Notes under the pieces: model-generated
The model's input: the letters and a program-made list of their open reading frames with translations, nothing else
What the model was told of the DNA's origin: nothing
The model's database searches: none
Part shown: positions 45,330 through 55,205 of the stretch, in pieces
Position numbering within the stretch: the first letter of the stretch is position 1
Layout: the number at the start of each line of letters is the position of its first letter
NCBI GenBank assembly: GCA_018700895.1
Contig: JABIUV010000056.1
Coordinates: 1 to 64,000 of the forward strand
Length of the DNA: 64,000 bases
Direction: 5' to 3'
Source: Bacteroidota bacterium
GTDB taxonomy: Bacteria; Bacteroidota; Bacteroidia; NS11-12g; UBA9320
Program-made: the position numbers and the translations under genes

Positions 45330-45725
45330 CTACAGCTTAACTTTAGCAGCAATTTGTGCTGCGATCTCTTTCATTCGTTCTTCTGCCACTCTTATTTTGG
45401 GGCTTGCAAAATTGATGTCTGCTACCGAATTGATGGGAACTAAGTGTATGTGTGTGTGCGGAACTTCTAAGCCAATTACGGCCACTCCTATTCGTTCACA
45501 CGGAATTACTTGTTCTATGGCCTTGGCTACTTTTTTAGCAAATACATTCAATCGAGCTAAGGTGTCATCATCTAAATCATAGATGTAATCTAACGCCTGC
45601 TTAGGTATTACCAATGTATGTCCTTCTTTGAGCGGAAATACGTCTAAAAAAGCTAGGAAATCGTCAGTCTCTGCTACCTTGTAACTGGGTATCTCACCTG
45701 CTACTATTTTTTCGAAAATGGTCAC
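45330..45725 (-). CDS. HIT-family nucleotide hydrolase
   Basis: A 131-aa nucleotide-binding protein of the Hint branch of the histidine-triad superfamily. The catalytic motif is HTHIHLVP. The N-terminal TIFEKIVAGEIPSYKV and LVIPKQ segments are as expected. It probably hydrolyses aminoacyl- or purine-nucleoside phosphoramidates. The start is GTG 45725, overlapping the greA stop by 4 bp (GTGA), so it is translationally coupled to greA. Confidence 0.93.
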   Translation of the reverse strand: MTIFEKIVAGEIPSYKVAETDDFLAFLDVFPLKEGHTLVIPKQALDYIYDLDDDTLARLNVFAKKVAKAIEQVIPCERIGVAVIGLEVPHTHIHLVPINSVADINFASPKIRVAEERMKEIAAQIAAKVKL

Positions 45726-46195
45726 GGAAGACTTACTTCTAATATTTCGAACTGAATGGTCCCAGCCGGAACCTGAATTTCTGCTATTTCACCTATTTTC
45801 TTACCCATTAGGCCCTCTCCGATGGGTGACTTTACGGATATCTTACCTTCACGCAAGTTTGCCTCGCTCTCCCCTACGATATAGTAAATAACTTCTTTAT
45901 TGAATTTTTTATTAAGCAGCCTAACCTTCGTCTGAATGTTCACCTTACTCAAGTCTAGATCTGCTGGATTGATCACGCGAGAAGTCGCAAGGGTATTCTT
46001 GAGTTTTGAGATTTTCATCTCGAGCAGTCCTTGTGCTTCTTTGGCTGCATCATACTCCGCATTTTCAGACAAATCTCCTTTGTCTCTAGCGTCTGCTATT
46101 TGGCCACTTATTCGTTTTCGCTCCACTTTTTCTAGGTGTGCTATTTGCTCTTTTAGTGAGTCAAAACCTTCTTGAGATACGTAGTTTATTGACAT
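45722..46195 (-). CDS. greA: transcript cleavage factor GreA
   Basis: Stimulates RNA polymerase to cleave backtracked transcripts. The 157-aa protein has the N-terminal coiled coil (QEGFDSLKEQIAHLEKVER, DARDKGDLSENAEYDAAKE with the catalytic acidic tip) and the C-terminal FKBP-like domain (SPIGEGLMGKKIGE). The start is ATG 46195. A -7 box (46254-46261) and a 10-bp inverted repeat (46221-46253) lie in its leader. Confidence 0.96.
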   Translation of the reverse strand: MSINYVSQEGFDSLKEQIAHLEKVERKRISGQIADARDKGDLSENAEYDAAKEAQGLLEMKISKLKNTLATSRVINPADLDLSKVNIQTKVRLLNKKFNKEVIYYIVGESEANLREGKISVKSPIGEGLMGKKIGEIAEIQVPAGTIQFEILEVSLP

Positions 46196-46220
46196 AATTT
46201 TTAAATGTATATAAAAACAA

Positions 46221-46253
46221 CAATGTTGCACCTCTATGAGAAATGCAACATTG
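46221..46253 (-). promoter_or_regulatory. perfect inverted repeat at greA transcription start
   Basis: CAATGTTGCA (46221-46230) and TGCAACATTG (46244-46253) are perfect complements, separated by 13 nt. They sit immediately downstream of the -7 box and upstream of greA. The structure may be an operator, or a 5' mRNA hairpin that starts at the transcription start. Confidence 0.75.
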
Positions 46254-46261
46254 CAAAGTTA
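46254..46261 (-). promoter_or_regulatory. -7 box of greA
   Basis: TAACTTTG on the minus strand matches TAnnTTTG and directly touches the inverted repeat. Confidence 0.6.
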
Positions 46262-46286
46262 ATTTTTCTTTATGGAAAACCGTAGG

Positions 46287-47363
46287 TTACTCTCCTATGT
46301 TTAGTCTCACACCAAAAGTATGTGACCCACCAAAAGGATTAGAGTGGCGGTATGAATAGTCTAAACCGAATGTAGTTTCAGAATCTTTTCTTACGGGTAC
46401 TTCAAATGTAAATCCGCCCATAATTCCTGTAAATGCATTGGTACGTGTGGCATACTCCAAAATACCGTCTTCGTAGGCATAAGCAGCACGTAACTGGAAC
46501 ATTTCCTTGTAACTATACTCGGTACCCAATGTAAATTGGTTGGCAGAGAAAGCGTTATTGGTAAATGTGAATGCTGGTGTCAATCGGTGAAAATAGGTTT
46601 CGCTATTTTTATCCATTCTCAAGTCGTATGAAGCACTAATATTCAAAAGAGTTGGCAGATTAAACTTGGCTGCTCTTTGATTGATTGTGTAATCTACTTC
46701 ATTATCAGGATTCTCGTACTTCGCCGATAGACCATCACCCGCATAGCGTGCATCAGGGCCTATGTTCTTAAGTGATATACCAAATTTGATATCATCCTTC
46801 TTTAGCTTTTCATCTTTTTTAAAGGTTGATATATATTGAATACCTGCATCAATAGCAACTCCTTGTGCCTTTACGTTAGTAATAGACTCAGAGAATACTT
46901 TGAATCCTATACCACCAGATATTTCTTGCGTAAAACGCTTGGAATACCCTGCAGTAATATTCGTAAAACGCGGTTTATAAGTACCAATACCTCCATCTGG
47001 CTGTTCTACCGTGGTGATAGGGATATCGCCCATGTCGTAGCTCATTACGCTAACACCCAAAGCTCCTCCGCCTACATTTTGCGAAAAACCAAAGGTGTTG
47101 ATACTGATATCACTCCCCATAAGCCACGCCGTGCGTGAGAATATGATTTCTGTATTGTCTGTATAGGCTAATCCTCCTAAGTTATTATACAACGACTCCA
47201 GGCCTTGGCTACTACTCACTGCTGCCCATCCCCAGCCAGAGCTCCTGCCCCATCCGTTTATGTTCAGTTGCGTAGCTCCCGCTTGGCCTATTCTATCTGG
47301 GTTACCAGCGAACACTGAGCTAGCTGCCGATAGTATAATCGATAATATGATTATTTTTTTCAT
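46287..47363 (-). CDS. PorV/PorQ-family outer-membrane protein
   Basis: A 358-aa outer-membrane beta-barrel. The signal peptide ends near residue 19 (SSVFAG). The N-terminal NPDRIGQAGATQLNINGWGRSS and SLYNNLGGLAYTDN blocks match the PorV/PorQ (UPF0164) family, which in type IX secretion receives exported cargo. It is 33 nt downstream of the 1298-aa secreted protein and in the same direction, so the two are probably co-expressed. Confidence 0.85.
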   Translation of the reverse strand: MKKIIILSIILSAASSVFAGNPDRIGQAGATQLNINGWGRSSGWGWAAVSSSQGLESLYNNLGGLAYTDNTEIIFSRTAWLMGSDISINTFGFSQNVGGGALGVSVMSYDMGDIPITTVEQPDGGIGTYKPRFTNITAGYSKRFTQEISGGIGFKVFSESITNVKAQGVAIDAGIQYISTFKKDEKLKKDDIKFGISLKNIGPDARYAGDGLSAKYENPDNEVDYTINQRAAKFNLPTLLNISASYDLRMDKNSETYFHRLTPAFTFTNNAFSANQFTLGTEYSYKEMFQLRAAYAYEDGILEYATRTNAFTGIMGGFTFEVPVRKDSETTFGLDYSYRHSNPFGGSHTFGVRLNIGE

Positions 47364-47396
47364 TACTTTCTTTCTTTTAATTATTGATAAATACTA

Positions 47397-50300
47397 CTAG
47401 AATGAATCTAGGTCAAGCTCTCTCATTACTCCCATCCACTTAAGTATCTTCTCGCCTAACTCGCCAGCGTCTATATGTATGATATACATCCCACTTGCTA
47501 CCGGCACGCCAGCATTGTTTTTCAGGTTCCAATCTACGTAAGTAGTTTCATCATCTTTATCTATTCTTCTCACCAATGATCCATCTAGTGTATAAATAGA
47601 TATCTGTACCTTCTCTGGTAAGTTGGTAAACTTCACACGATTATCAATCGGGCTACCCTCATATCCTGAGTATGCATAGTATGGATTAGGAACGATATTA
47701 GCCGTTTCTAGAGCTGCTATACCGTTATCAACACTGATATCATTATAGATATCCTCTGTTCCAAACTTATACTTTGGTAATCCTGCATTTTCTATAGCTG
47801 CAGTTTTACCGTAAGGCTTATCTACGCGTAGTCTAATTCTCATTTCATTAGGTGGTACAGGTATTCCATCTTCATTCTCCTTCATTATTTTACCCAAAGC
47901 CATATACGATGGTATAACCCAATCACAGTTTTGGTATACATAAGTCATCAACTGTATTTTTTGAGAATTTGAAGTAATAGGTGTTATAGAGCTAAATATC
48001 TCCTGGTAGTTTCTTCCCTCTACCGTAGTATTTCCACCGTCAGCTGCTCCAGGGAATGTTCCTCCGTATATCGGCCCCTTAGGATGTCTAGACGCTGCCA
48101 AGCCAGTATGAGAACCCATCACGTAGATGAAGTGTCTACCTCCAAATTGAGCATAGTTTCCAGAAATAAACCCAGCGTTATCCGTCGGATTCCATTTCAT
48201 ATCTCTACCGTTTTCTCCTCGCTGACGAGAATCTTCACCTACGATGATATTCAATCGCTCACCCGTATTTACATCAATAGCATACCCAGGGAATATGGTC
48301 ATTCCTCTCGGTAGGGTTCGCCCTTTATATGTAAGTGTTCCTGATCTCATTTGGAATTTCTCTACTCCATCTTCGTTCAATGCAGGATCTTCACCCATTT
48401 CTATCATCACACACTCAGACCATTTAGTCTCATCTGGTGTAATTACAAGGTCTACATTGCTCAAGTTTTCTAATCCAAGACCTTGCATTGCAGAGAATCC
48501 GTAAGTAAATGGTTGTACAAACTCATAAGGTCTCTCAGCTGCATTATCAGACTGACTCGATGTATTCGAGACCAATCTGTTAGGTGCTATTCTTCCATCC
48601 CATATTTTTTCGTAAACTCCGTTTCTATCCAATGCCCCTTGACTAGAGGAATGATCGTGCCAAGACGGATCATTAAATCCAGTAGACTGCCCTTGTGGTC
48701 CAGAACGAATCCAATCAAACACCCCAAATTGGGTTGCAGTAGAAGCATCTACATCCGTAACAGCTGTTAGCCATTCATTACTAGCGTCAGAAAAATCAAC
48801 TGACCAGTTTATAAATCCATTATCATCTATTTCCTGAGAATTAGTTCCAGGAGCGGCTACTTGCTCTATGGTAACTGCTAATCCCCAATCTTGGATAGCC
48901 TTACCTGTGGTAGACTCCAATATCACTTGCTCGTTGCTATAATTAATCGAAGTATCGGCAAATACGGTATCATTTGCTGTAGTACCATCGCCTAGTTTCA
49001 CAAGTACCCAAGTGGTGCCATCTGCAGCTAAACTATCGTCATCGCTACCTTCTGAACCGGTCGCCTTTGGTATCATACTGAGTTCAAACTGTCCAAGAGG
49101 CACTTTCAATGGATCAACCACAGAAACATTCACTGGACCCATACCATTTTCGTATATAAGCTTACTAGCTTTATTGTTAGCCAATATATCAGCAACTACT
49201 TCTTCTTTAAGTTCCAGCTCATTATTACCGTTACCTTTACCTTCTATCACCTCTAGTTCCGGCCCATCACCATAGAAAGATGGTACTCCTGACCCACTAA
49301 ATTTAGGCTCCAAATTATGAGGCACTGCAGAGAACTTCTGAACCTTACGTCCCTCAAGATACAAGTCTCTTGCCGCATCAGCAGCTGCATACGAAAGAAC
49401 AATGTAATCATAGGTCTTAAAGTTCACTAATGTTTTATCCGAACCTGTAGCAAATTGATCTTCTGTAATTTTTACGGTATGTCGTAACCCTTTGTTTTCT
49501 GCTCTTACACGTAATTTCAATACATCTTCGTCTACATCTACATCGTATTCTTCTTCGAAAAGATCTACCAATTCATCATTGTAATCACATTGGAACACTT
49601 CACGTGCTAATGATTGATCATCTAAATCAGATAAACTTACAGATGCGTTCTTCAATTGGTATACTCTGTACCCTTGGAATTGGTAGCTAATCGCTTGTCC
49701 TGCATCATTAAAAATAGAATCGCTATACAACTCAACTCTTTCGTTATCTGTATCACCAAAAGACAATACAATCTGACGATCTTGCTCGTGTACTTCTACC
49801 TCTGGGGCATCTGGACCATCTATGAGGTCAAAACAAGAATTAAATAAGTCTTGAGCTTTTCTACTTGCTTGTTTTAAAAGTCTGAGTGAGCCATCAGCAC
49901 CACCAAAATTGGTACGTGCCCAAACTACTCCTACCGTAAGACGCTGTACTGCTCCTGGCTCCAATACAAAAGGACCAGATGACTGAATAAATCTTCTATC
50001 TGCGGGAGAGTTTCCTGCCTCTTTCTCATTCCAGTTTTTACCAGGATGATTGGGATCGGTATCAAATGGGAACATATAGTCTGCCTTTGTACCATCCGTA
50101 CCTGTGATACCATCACCGCCAAACTGAATTTCAGTTCCTGTTCTCCATTTTCCACTTAAATAATTATAAAAATCAGTTGCAATAAATGGATTTCCATTTA
50201 TCGAATTGGCATTGTTATTATAATAAACAAACTTAGACATACCAAGCTCTTGCTGGGTACCATCATCCAAAGTAATAGTAGGACCTTCAAAGAAATCTAC

Positions 50301-51293
50301 CCCTACTGAAGGAGGATTCAGACCGTATCCTAAAATACCTTCGTCATTGTCATCACCATTATAGCAAAAACCTAATGATAGACCAACATCACAACCTACG
50401 TAATCGTCTGAGTAGTTACCCAAATCAGCATCTACCCACTGACCAAAGTAGGTGTTTTCCAAGTTATTGAATCCTCTGTTGATTAGACGCGTGGTGTAAA
50501 ACGTCATATCATTGATCTCATCATTGGTAGAGAAGGCGAATGCGGTGGTTTGCATTTCTATACCAATAGCTTCACCTTGTGTTTCTGAGTGTATATTTCC
50601 TTTATCATTGTATATCCACCATAGCATTTGGTCTGGTTGATCTTCAGGAGCATTGGTTTGCACTACCCCTTTACATTCATTTTGTAAGATAGGGTAATCA
50701 CCTACTTGCGGGTTATAAGTACCATCACCATCCACATCTTTGAACGGTGCGTAATCCCCCGGCCATTCAGCTATTGATTGATCTACATTACCTGTGAAAT
50801 TATTTACATGATCAATAATGGTTTCACCATTCACCTTGTAAATATCATCCCATTTACTACATTCAGATTTGCTCGTATTAGCAGTAGCTGGATCTAACGG
50901 CCCTGGCCAGAAATCTGAACCACGCTGACGATACGTCATTGCGGCTAATTTTAGCGTTCCGTTATCTTCTCCACCTATCCATATCGCACCTGAAAACAAA
51001 CTGTGCTTTCTTACTTCATTGGTTTCCGAAGGCAGTTTTGGTATCTCATATTTGGCATTATTCAGATCCCACCACATATCTCCACCATTGAGTATTTTGG
51101 TTCGTACGTTGTTAATATCCAAATCTGCACTTTGAGTCGCAGGATCACAATCCGAGCCAAATTTCATTTTGGTAGTTAGCTGCCCATCTCTTATGGTACG
51201 GCGTTCCTCCGTATCTACGTTTTCTTTCGCTACTACCGCCACTGTGCCAAAGAGCACTGCCAATAGCATTATTTTTCTCATTTCTCTTTTCAT
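47397..51293 (-). CDS. large secreted protein, probable type IX secretion cargo
   Basis: A 1298-aa exported protein with a signal peptide ending near residue 22 (VAVVAK). The N-terminus has a conserved block DINNVRTKILNGGDMWWDLN, followed by GAIWIGGEDNG. The middle is beta-rich with Asp-rich turns. The C-terminal 70 residues (KVQISIYTLDGSLVRRID, GMYIIHIDAGELGEK) resemble the FlgD-like/type A sorting domain that directs T9SS export. Function unknown. It lies between a TonB-dependent receptor and a PorV-like protein; the receptor ends 45 nt upstream. The module is a candidate surface nutrient-binding or secretion system. Confidence 0.85.
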   Translation of the reverse strand: MKREMRKIMLLAVLFGTVAVVAKENVDTEERRTIRDGQLTTKMKFGSDCDPATQSADLDINNVRTKILNGGDMWWDLNNAKYEIPKLPSETNEVRKHSLFSGAIWIGGEDNGTLKLAAMTYRQRGSDFWPGPLDPATANTSKSECSKWDDIYKVNGETIIDHVNNFTGNVDQSIAEWPGDYAPFKDVDGDGTYNPQVGDYPILQNECKGVVQTNAPEDQPDQMLWWIYNDKGNIHSETQGEAIGIEMQTTAFAFSTNDEINDMTFYTTRLINRGFNNLENTYFGQWVDADLGNYSDDYVGCDVGLSLGFCYNGDDNDEGILGYGLNPPSVGVDFFEGPTITLDDGTQQELGMSKFVYYNNNANSINGNPFIATDFYNYLSGKWRTGTEIQFGGDGITGTDGTKADYMFPFDTDPNHPGKNWNEKEAGNSPADRRFIQSSGPFVLEPGAVQRLTVGVVWARTNFGGADGSLRLLKQASRKAQDLFNSCFDLIDGPDAPEVEVHEQDRQIVLSFGDTDNERVELYSDSIFNDAGQAISYQFQGYRVYQLKNASVSLSDLDDQSLAREVFQCDYNDELVDLFEEEYDVDVDEDVLKLRVRAENKGLRHTVKITEDQFATGSDKTLVNFKTYDYIVLSYAAADAARDLYLEGRKVQKFSAVPHNLEPKFSGSGVPSFYGDGPELEVIEGKGNGNNELELKEEVVADILANNKASKLIYENGMGPVNVSVVDPLKVPLGQFELSMIPKATGSEGSDDDSLAADGTTWVLVKLGDGTTANDTVFADTSINYSNEQVILESTTGKAIQDWGLAVTIEQVAAPGTNSQEIDDNGFINWSVDFSDASNEWLTAVTDVDASTATQFGVFDWIRSGPQGQSTGFNDPSWHDHSSSQGALDRNGVYEKIWDGRIAPNRLVSNTSSQSDNAAERPYEFVQPFTYGFSAMQGLGLENLSNVDLVITPDETKWSECVMIEMGEDPALNEDGVEKFQMRSGTLTYKGRTLPRGMTIFPGYAIDVNTGERLNIIVGEDSRQRGENGRDMKWNPTDNAGFISGNYAQFGGRHFIYVMGSHTGLAASRHPKGPIYGGTFPGAADGGNTTVEGRNYQEIFSSITPITSNSQKIQLMTYVYQNCDWVIPSYMALGKIMKENEDGIPVPPNEMRIRLRVDKPYGKTAAIENAGLPKYKFGTEDIYNDISVDNGIAALETANIVPNPYYAYSGYEGSPIDNRVKFTNLPEKVQISIYTLDGSLVRRIDKDDETTYVDWNLKNNAGVPVASGMYIIHIDAGELGEKILKWMGVMRELDLDSF

Positions 51294-51338
51294 ATCTTCT
51301 ATTCCTTTATACCGCGTTATTCTTCTTATCTGTTTATC

Positions 51339-54300
51339 TTAGAAATATACTCTTACTCCTAAACGTGTTAATCTAGGAATGCTATAAAAGTATGGGCTTT
51401 CTACCTTAGCATTATATAATGCAATGTATGACTGCGTATTAACCTCATTATTTGCTTCTTGTATACCTTGTGGTGAGCTCAACCATCCGTCATCATTAGA
51501 CAAACGTGAGTATCCGTATACACGTTGTATATTCTGGGTATTAAACAAGTTCTGCACCCATAAAAATGCCTGCAACTGCAAACTTTGACGTCTGTAATCA
51601 TCCTTTGGATTTTTCTTTTTGATACTAAAGTTCTTATTGAAGTTAGCATCTACTTTAAACTGCCAAGGCAATCGAGAACCGAATGGGTTACCGTCTAACT
51701 GTTGTCTAGTTGCTGTTCCAATAGAAGCACTTGCTACAGGGTTAATATACGCACTGTAAGGCTCTCCAGATGTGGTAGATACTATAAAATTAGCACCTGC
51801 ATTAGCTAACACCTTTTTGTCAAATAATATCGGCCCAGTATAATCATTACCACCTTTGAATCTATAATCAAGTATGGCTGATATTTGGTGACGTATATCA
51901 CGCTCCGTAGGGTATAACGACCTCAAGTTAGGCAAACCAGCTTGTATAAGTGCCGATGCAGAATTAATATTAGATCCTGTACCGTCAGCAAATAGTAATG
52001 AATAATTAAGAGTAAGCGACGTTCTGCCAGCACCTCTTAATTCATACTCAGCTCTGAAATTCTTCACTGTTTCAAAATCTAAATTTTGGTAACTACTATA
52101 TGATATAGGCCAAGCTTGATTAATTTGAACAAGAGCATAATCTCCTCTTGTCTCTCTATATGCTGCAATAAGGCTTAATGCCGAATTCTTACTCAATGTT
52201 TGCTTGAAACCAAGCTCGTAACTTGTAGTAACACGAGGTTGCAAGTTTGCATTAGGTAGAACCCCACCCTGATTGGCTTCTAGGTAAGCATATCTATTCA
52301 CTGGGGCGAAAATGGCTCCATTTTGTGGACGTTGTGCGAGCTTATCATAGTTAGCAAAGAACTGTGCTTCTGAGTTGATAGGGAATGAGAACCATACACG
52401 TGGCAATACATTGATCACCGGCTCATAATCCTGAAATGCTTCCTCATCAAACTCACCATCCGTATTCAGTAAAAATGGTTGTATTCTACCATTACGTGTA
52501 GACTGGGTTATTAGCTCCGGATTGGCCAATTCTGAACCATCACTGCCGTACCACGTATTACCGTTTCTATATCCTACGATTTCCGAAGGATCTTCCATAT
52601 CGTCTACGTATACTACGTAATCATCTCCTATATTAGACGGAATACTATAATCTACCAACAAGTTTCCTCCTGTACCATTAGGGTCCAAGCTTGCAATTTC
52701 GCCAGCTGAACGTGTAGAATATAACGAGTATTGGTCTTTAAGTCCGCGTTGGTCAGCATCATAACGCTCTACACGTAGACCTAATCTAAGAACTAAGTCC
52801 TTGAACTGAAACTTATCCTGCAGCCACAACGCACTGTATACTGGCGTGAATGAACCAATTGGCTTTTCTAAATCGTCATTGATAAAAGACAAGAAGGAAG
52901 GTTTACTTCGATCTCGATTACCTAAGTAATCATACCCAAAATAACCAATAACCGAATTACCATTATTCCAAAGATCACCTGCACTAAACATATCTAAGCT
53001 AAAGGTGCTAGGGTCTAAACTATTTACATCTATAAATGAAGTTTCGGTAATTAGATTACCACTTGCATCTCTGTAGCCCTGATCCATCAGCTTTGTTCTA
53101 AGTCGTTGGTCAAAAACTTTTTGTTGGTCTTCGTCAATTCTAATATTGTAACCTACAGTATCTGTAAATGTACCAAACTCATCATACGAGTGAATACCAC
53201 CGATGATATAACCATTCTCATCTACTTGATCCAATGCTGAAATATGCACATTAGCCAATTGAGGCATGAGTGTCCATAGATTAGATGCCCCTATACTCCA
53301 ACTACTAAATAACGTTTGCTCCCAGTACATACCAAATTGTAAATCGTGCGTATTTTCTAAGTTTAAGATGGCTTCACCTTGTGCGAATACAGCCATACGC
53401 TCATTTTGAGATTTGGAATAACCAGTAGCTCCAGACCCTGGATTACTCCAGAGCGAGTACGTAAGGTTAGGAGCAAATCCGTTTAATAGACCTAAGTTTT
53501 GTTGAACTTGTGCACTATTAAAAACAGGTATGCCCGCTGACTCGTAGTAATCAAATATGCTTTGTGTATAACTGGCACGTTGTGGGTTTTTATCACTTGC
53601 TTCAAACTCCAAACCTCTATTACCGTATCCCGCAAGATTGAAATACCCTTGACGCGTTACTGTATCACCATTTTGATCAATGTGCTGTACCGCATCATTT
53701 TCGTAATTATATATAGCTTGCCTATCCGAAGTAAACTTACCTATATAGCCGTAGTCAAACAAATTTTCACCGTGTAACGGGTTTACATTTTCGTTCCAGT
53801 TACTCTGATAATCCAAACGCACGTTATAAAACGCATCTGAGAAGAGTGCTTTCTTCTTCTCTTTATCCGATTCAGAAGTACTACCTAGTCTCTGAGTAAA
53901 CTTCACATAAGTTCTCAGAGTTTGGCTAGTAGAATTAGAATACTCTCTAAAGTTCATTAAACTTTGGGTATAGTTCCAGTTGTTACCTTGATTTTGGTTA
54001 AATGACCCAAACAATGTGATGGTAGAATTTTTATTTGGCTGAAACTCCAACTTACCTTGCACATTGCCAAAGTAACGAGCTACATTTTTACGTGCTTGTG
54101 TAACTTCTAAATCATCAGCATCGAGCAATAAAGAGCGGTATACAAAGCCCGGACCGTTTGGATTTTCGATGATTGGATTTTGTTCTAAGTCATCTAACAC
54201 ATCTTCTTTCAAAGAGTAAAAACCGCCATAACCTGGACTTGCATCATCGGCATAATTTAAGTTGGCCACCAATTGGTATCCTAAAGCCACATATTCCTTG

Positions 54301-55103
54301 GCTCCTCCTCCTTTGTTTTTAACCCATAAAGGGCCAACCGAAGAAAATTCAACTTGGTTATAATTATACGAATCAAATGGCGATGAAGAAATCATCTCAA
54401 AACTTCGTGACTTAGAACGCGAAGGTCCTTTGGTAGTGATACTAATCGCACCACCAGTAAAATCACCAAACTGAGCTGGAACACCAGATTGTATGATATC
54501 TATCTGACCTTGAGCCGACTGAGGAACACTGCCGCTTCCTAATACACGAACACCATCCACGAAGTAAGCCGTAGCGTCTGTTCTACTTCCTAAGAAGGAA
54601 ATACCACCGTTGCTTCCTTGATTTGCCCCAGATGTTGTACCCGCAATAGCATTCAAGTTACGCGTAGGTAGTTTGGCAATATCTTTACTGCTTAATGTTT
54701 TAGAGTTTTTATCTTTCTCAATAAGTGGCTTACCCGCTCTTACCACTACTGGCCCAAGCTGCTCACTATTCTCAGATGATTTTTGAGAAATCTCGATATT
54801 GAGGTACTTGGTACTGTTAGCACTCACCTCTACTCCTGTTACTTTCTTTTCAGAATAATCAACATAAGTCACTGTAACGCTATACGTTCCTGGGTCTAGT
54901 GCATTGATGACATATTTACCATTCTCATCTGTATACGCTCCTCCTTTTCTGATTCCATCTTTTTGGATCATTAGGGTTGCGTATGCGATTGGAGCCTTTG
55001 TTTTCGCATCAGATACCTTACCCTGCAATTTTCCAAAATTGGACTGGGCATAGGCGGCTGAGGCCAACATACAAGCTACTAAAACTGTAAGTGTTTTCTT
55101 CAT
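51339..55103 (-). CDS. TonB-dependent receptor with carboxypeptidase-like domain
   Basis: A 1254-aa outer-membrane receptor. A signal peptide (to residue ~19, AYAQS) is followed by a carboxypeptidase-D-regulatory-like domain (residues 23-110, KLQGKVSDAKTKAPIAYATL), a plug domain (to about 240, GSVPQSAQGQIDIIQSGVPAQFGDFTGGAI) and a long beta-barrel to the C-terminal RVYF. Not a SusC-type partner pair, since no SusD follows; instead the 1298-aa secreted protein follows. Imported substrate unknown. It is a paralogue of the receptor at 56192. Confidence 0.9.
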   Translation of the reverse strand: MKKTLTVLVACMLASAAYAQSNFGKLQGKVSDAKTKAPIAYATLMIQKDGIRKGGAYTDENGKYVINALDPGTYSVTVTYVDYSEKKVTGVEVSANSTKYLNIEISQKSSENSEQLGPVVVRAGKPLIEKDKNSKTLSSKDIAKLPTRNLNAIAGTTSGANQGSNGGISFLGSRTDATAYFVDGVRVLGSGSVPQSAQGQIDIIQSGVPAQFGDFTGGAISITTKGPSRSKSRSFEMISSSPFDSYNYNQVEFSSVGPLWVKNKGGGAKEYVALGYQLVANLNYADDASPGYGGFYSLKEDVLDDLEQNPIIENPNGPGFVYRSLLLDADDLEVTQARKNVARYFGNVQGKLEFQPNKNSTITLFGSFNQNQGNNWNYTQSLMNFREYSNSTSQTLRTYVKFTQRLGSTSESDKEKKKALFSDAFYNVRLDYQSNWNENVNPLHGENLFDYGYIGKFTSDRQAIYNYENDAVQHIDQNGDTVTRQGYFNLAGYGNRGLEFEASDKNPQRASYTQSIFDYYESAGIPVFNSAQVQQNLGLLNGFAPNLTYSLWSNPGSGATGYSKSQNERMAVFAQGEAILNLENTHDLQFGMYWEQTLFSSWSIGASNLWTLMPQLANVHISALDQVDENGYIIGGIHSYDEFGTFTDTVGYNIRIDEDQQKVFDQRLRTKLMDQGYRDASGNLITETSFIDVNSLDPSTFSLDMFSAGDLWNNGNSVIGYFGYDYLGNRDRSKPSFLSFINDDLEKPIGSFTPVYSALWLQDKFQFKDLVLRLGLRVERYDADQRGLKDQYSLYSTRSAGEIASLDPNGTGGNLLVDYSIPSNIGDDYVVYVDDMEDPSEIVGYRNGNTWYGSDGSELANPELITQSTRNGRIQPFLLNTDGEFDEEAFQDYEPVINVLPRVWFSFPINSEAQFFANYDKLAQRPQNGAIFAPVNRYAYLEANQGGVLPNANLQPRVTTSYELGFKQTLSKNSALSLIAAYRETRGDYALVQINQAWPISYSSYQNLDFETVKNFRAEYELRGAGRTSLTLNYSLLFADGTGSNINSASALIQAGLPNLRSLYPTERDIRHQISAILDYRFKGGNDYTGPILFDKKVLANAGANFIVSTTSGEPYSAYINPVASASIGTATRQQLDGNPFGSRLPWQFKVDANFNKNFSIKKKNPKDDYRRQSLQLQAFLWVQNLFNTQNIQRVYGYSRLSNDDGWLSSPQGIQEANNEVNTQSYIALYNAKVESPYFYSIPRLTRLGVRVYF

Positions 55104-55205
55104 ATACTTTGCTTTTTACACGTTAATTCGTACTTCAATATTTGCTATAAAAATGCAATTATTCAAATTAATTTTACCTAAGGTTGAGTTTCGGTTCATA
55201 AATGG

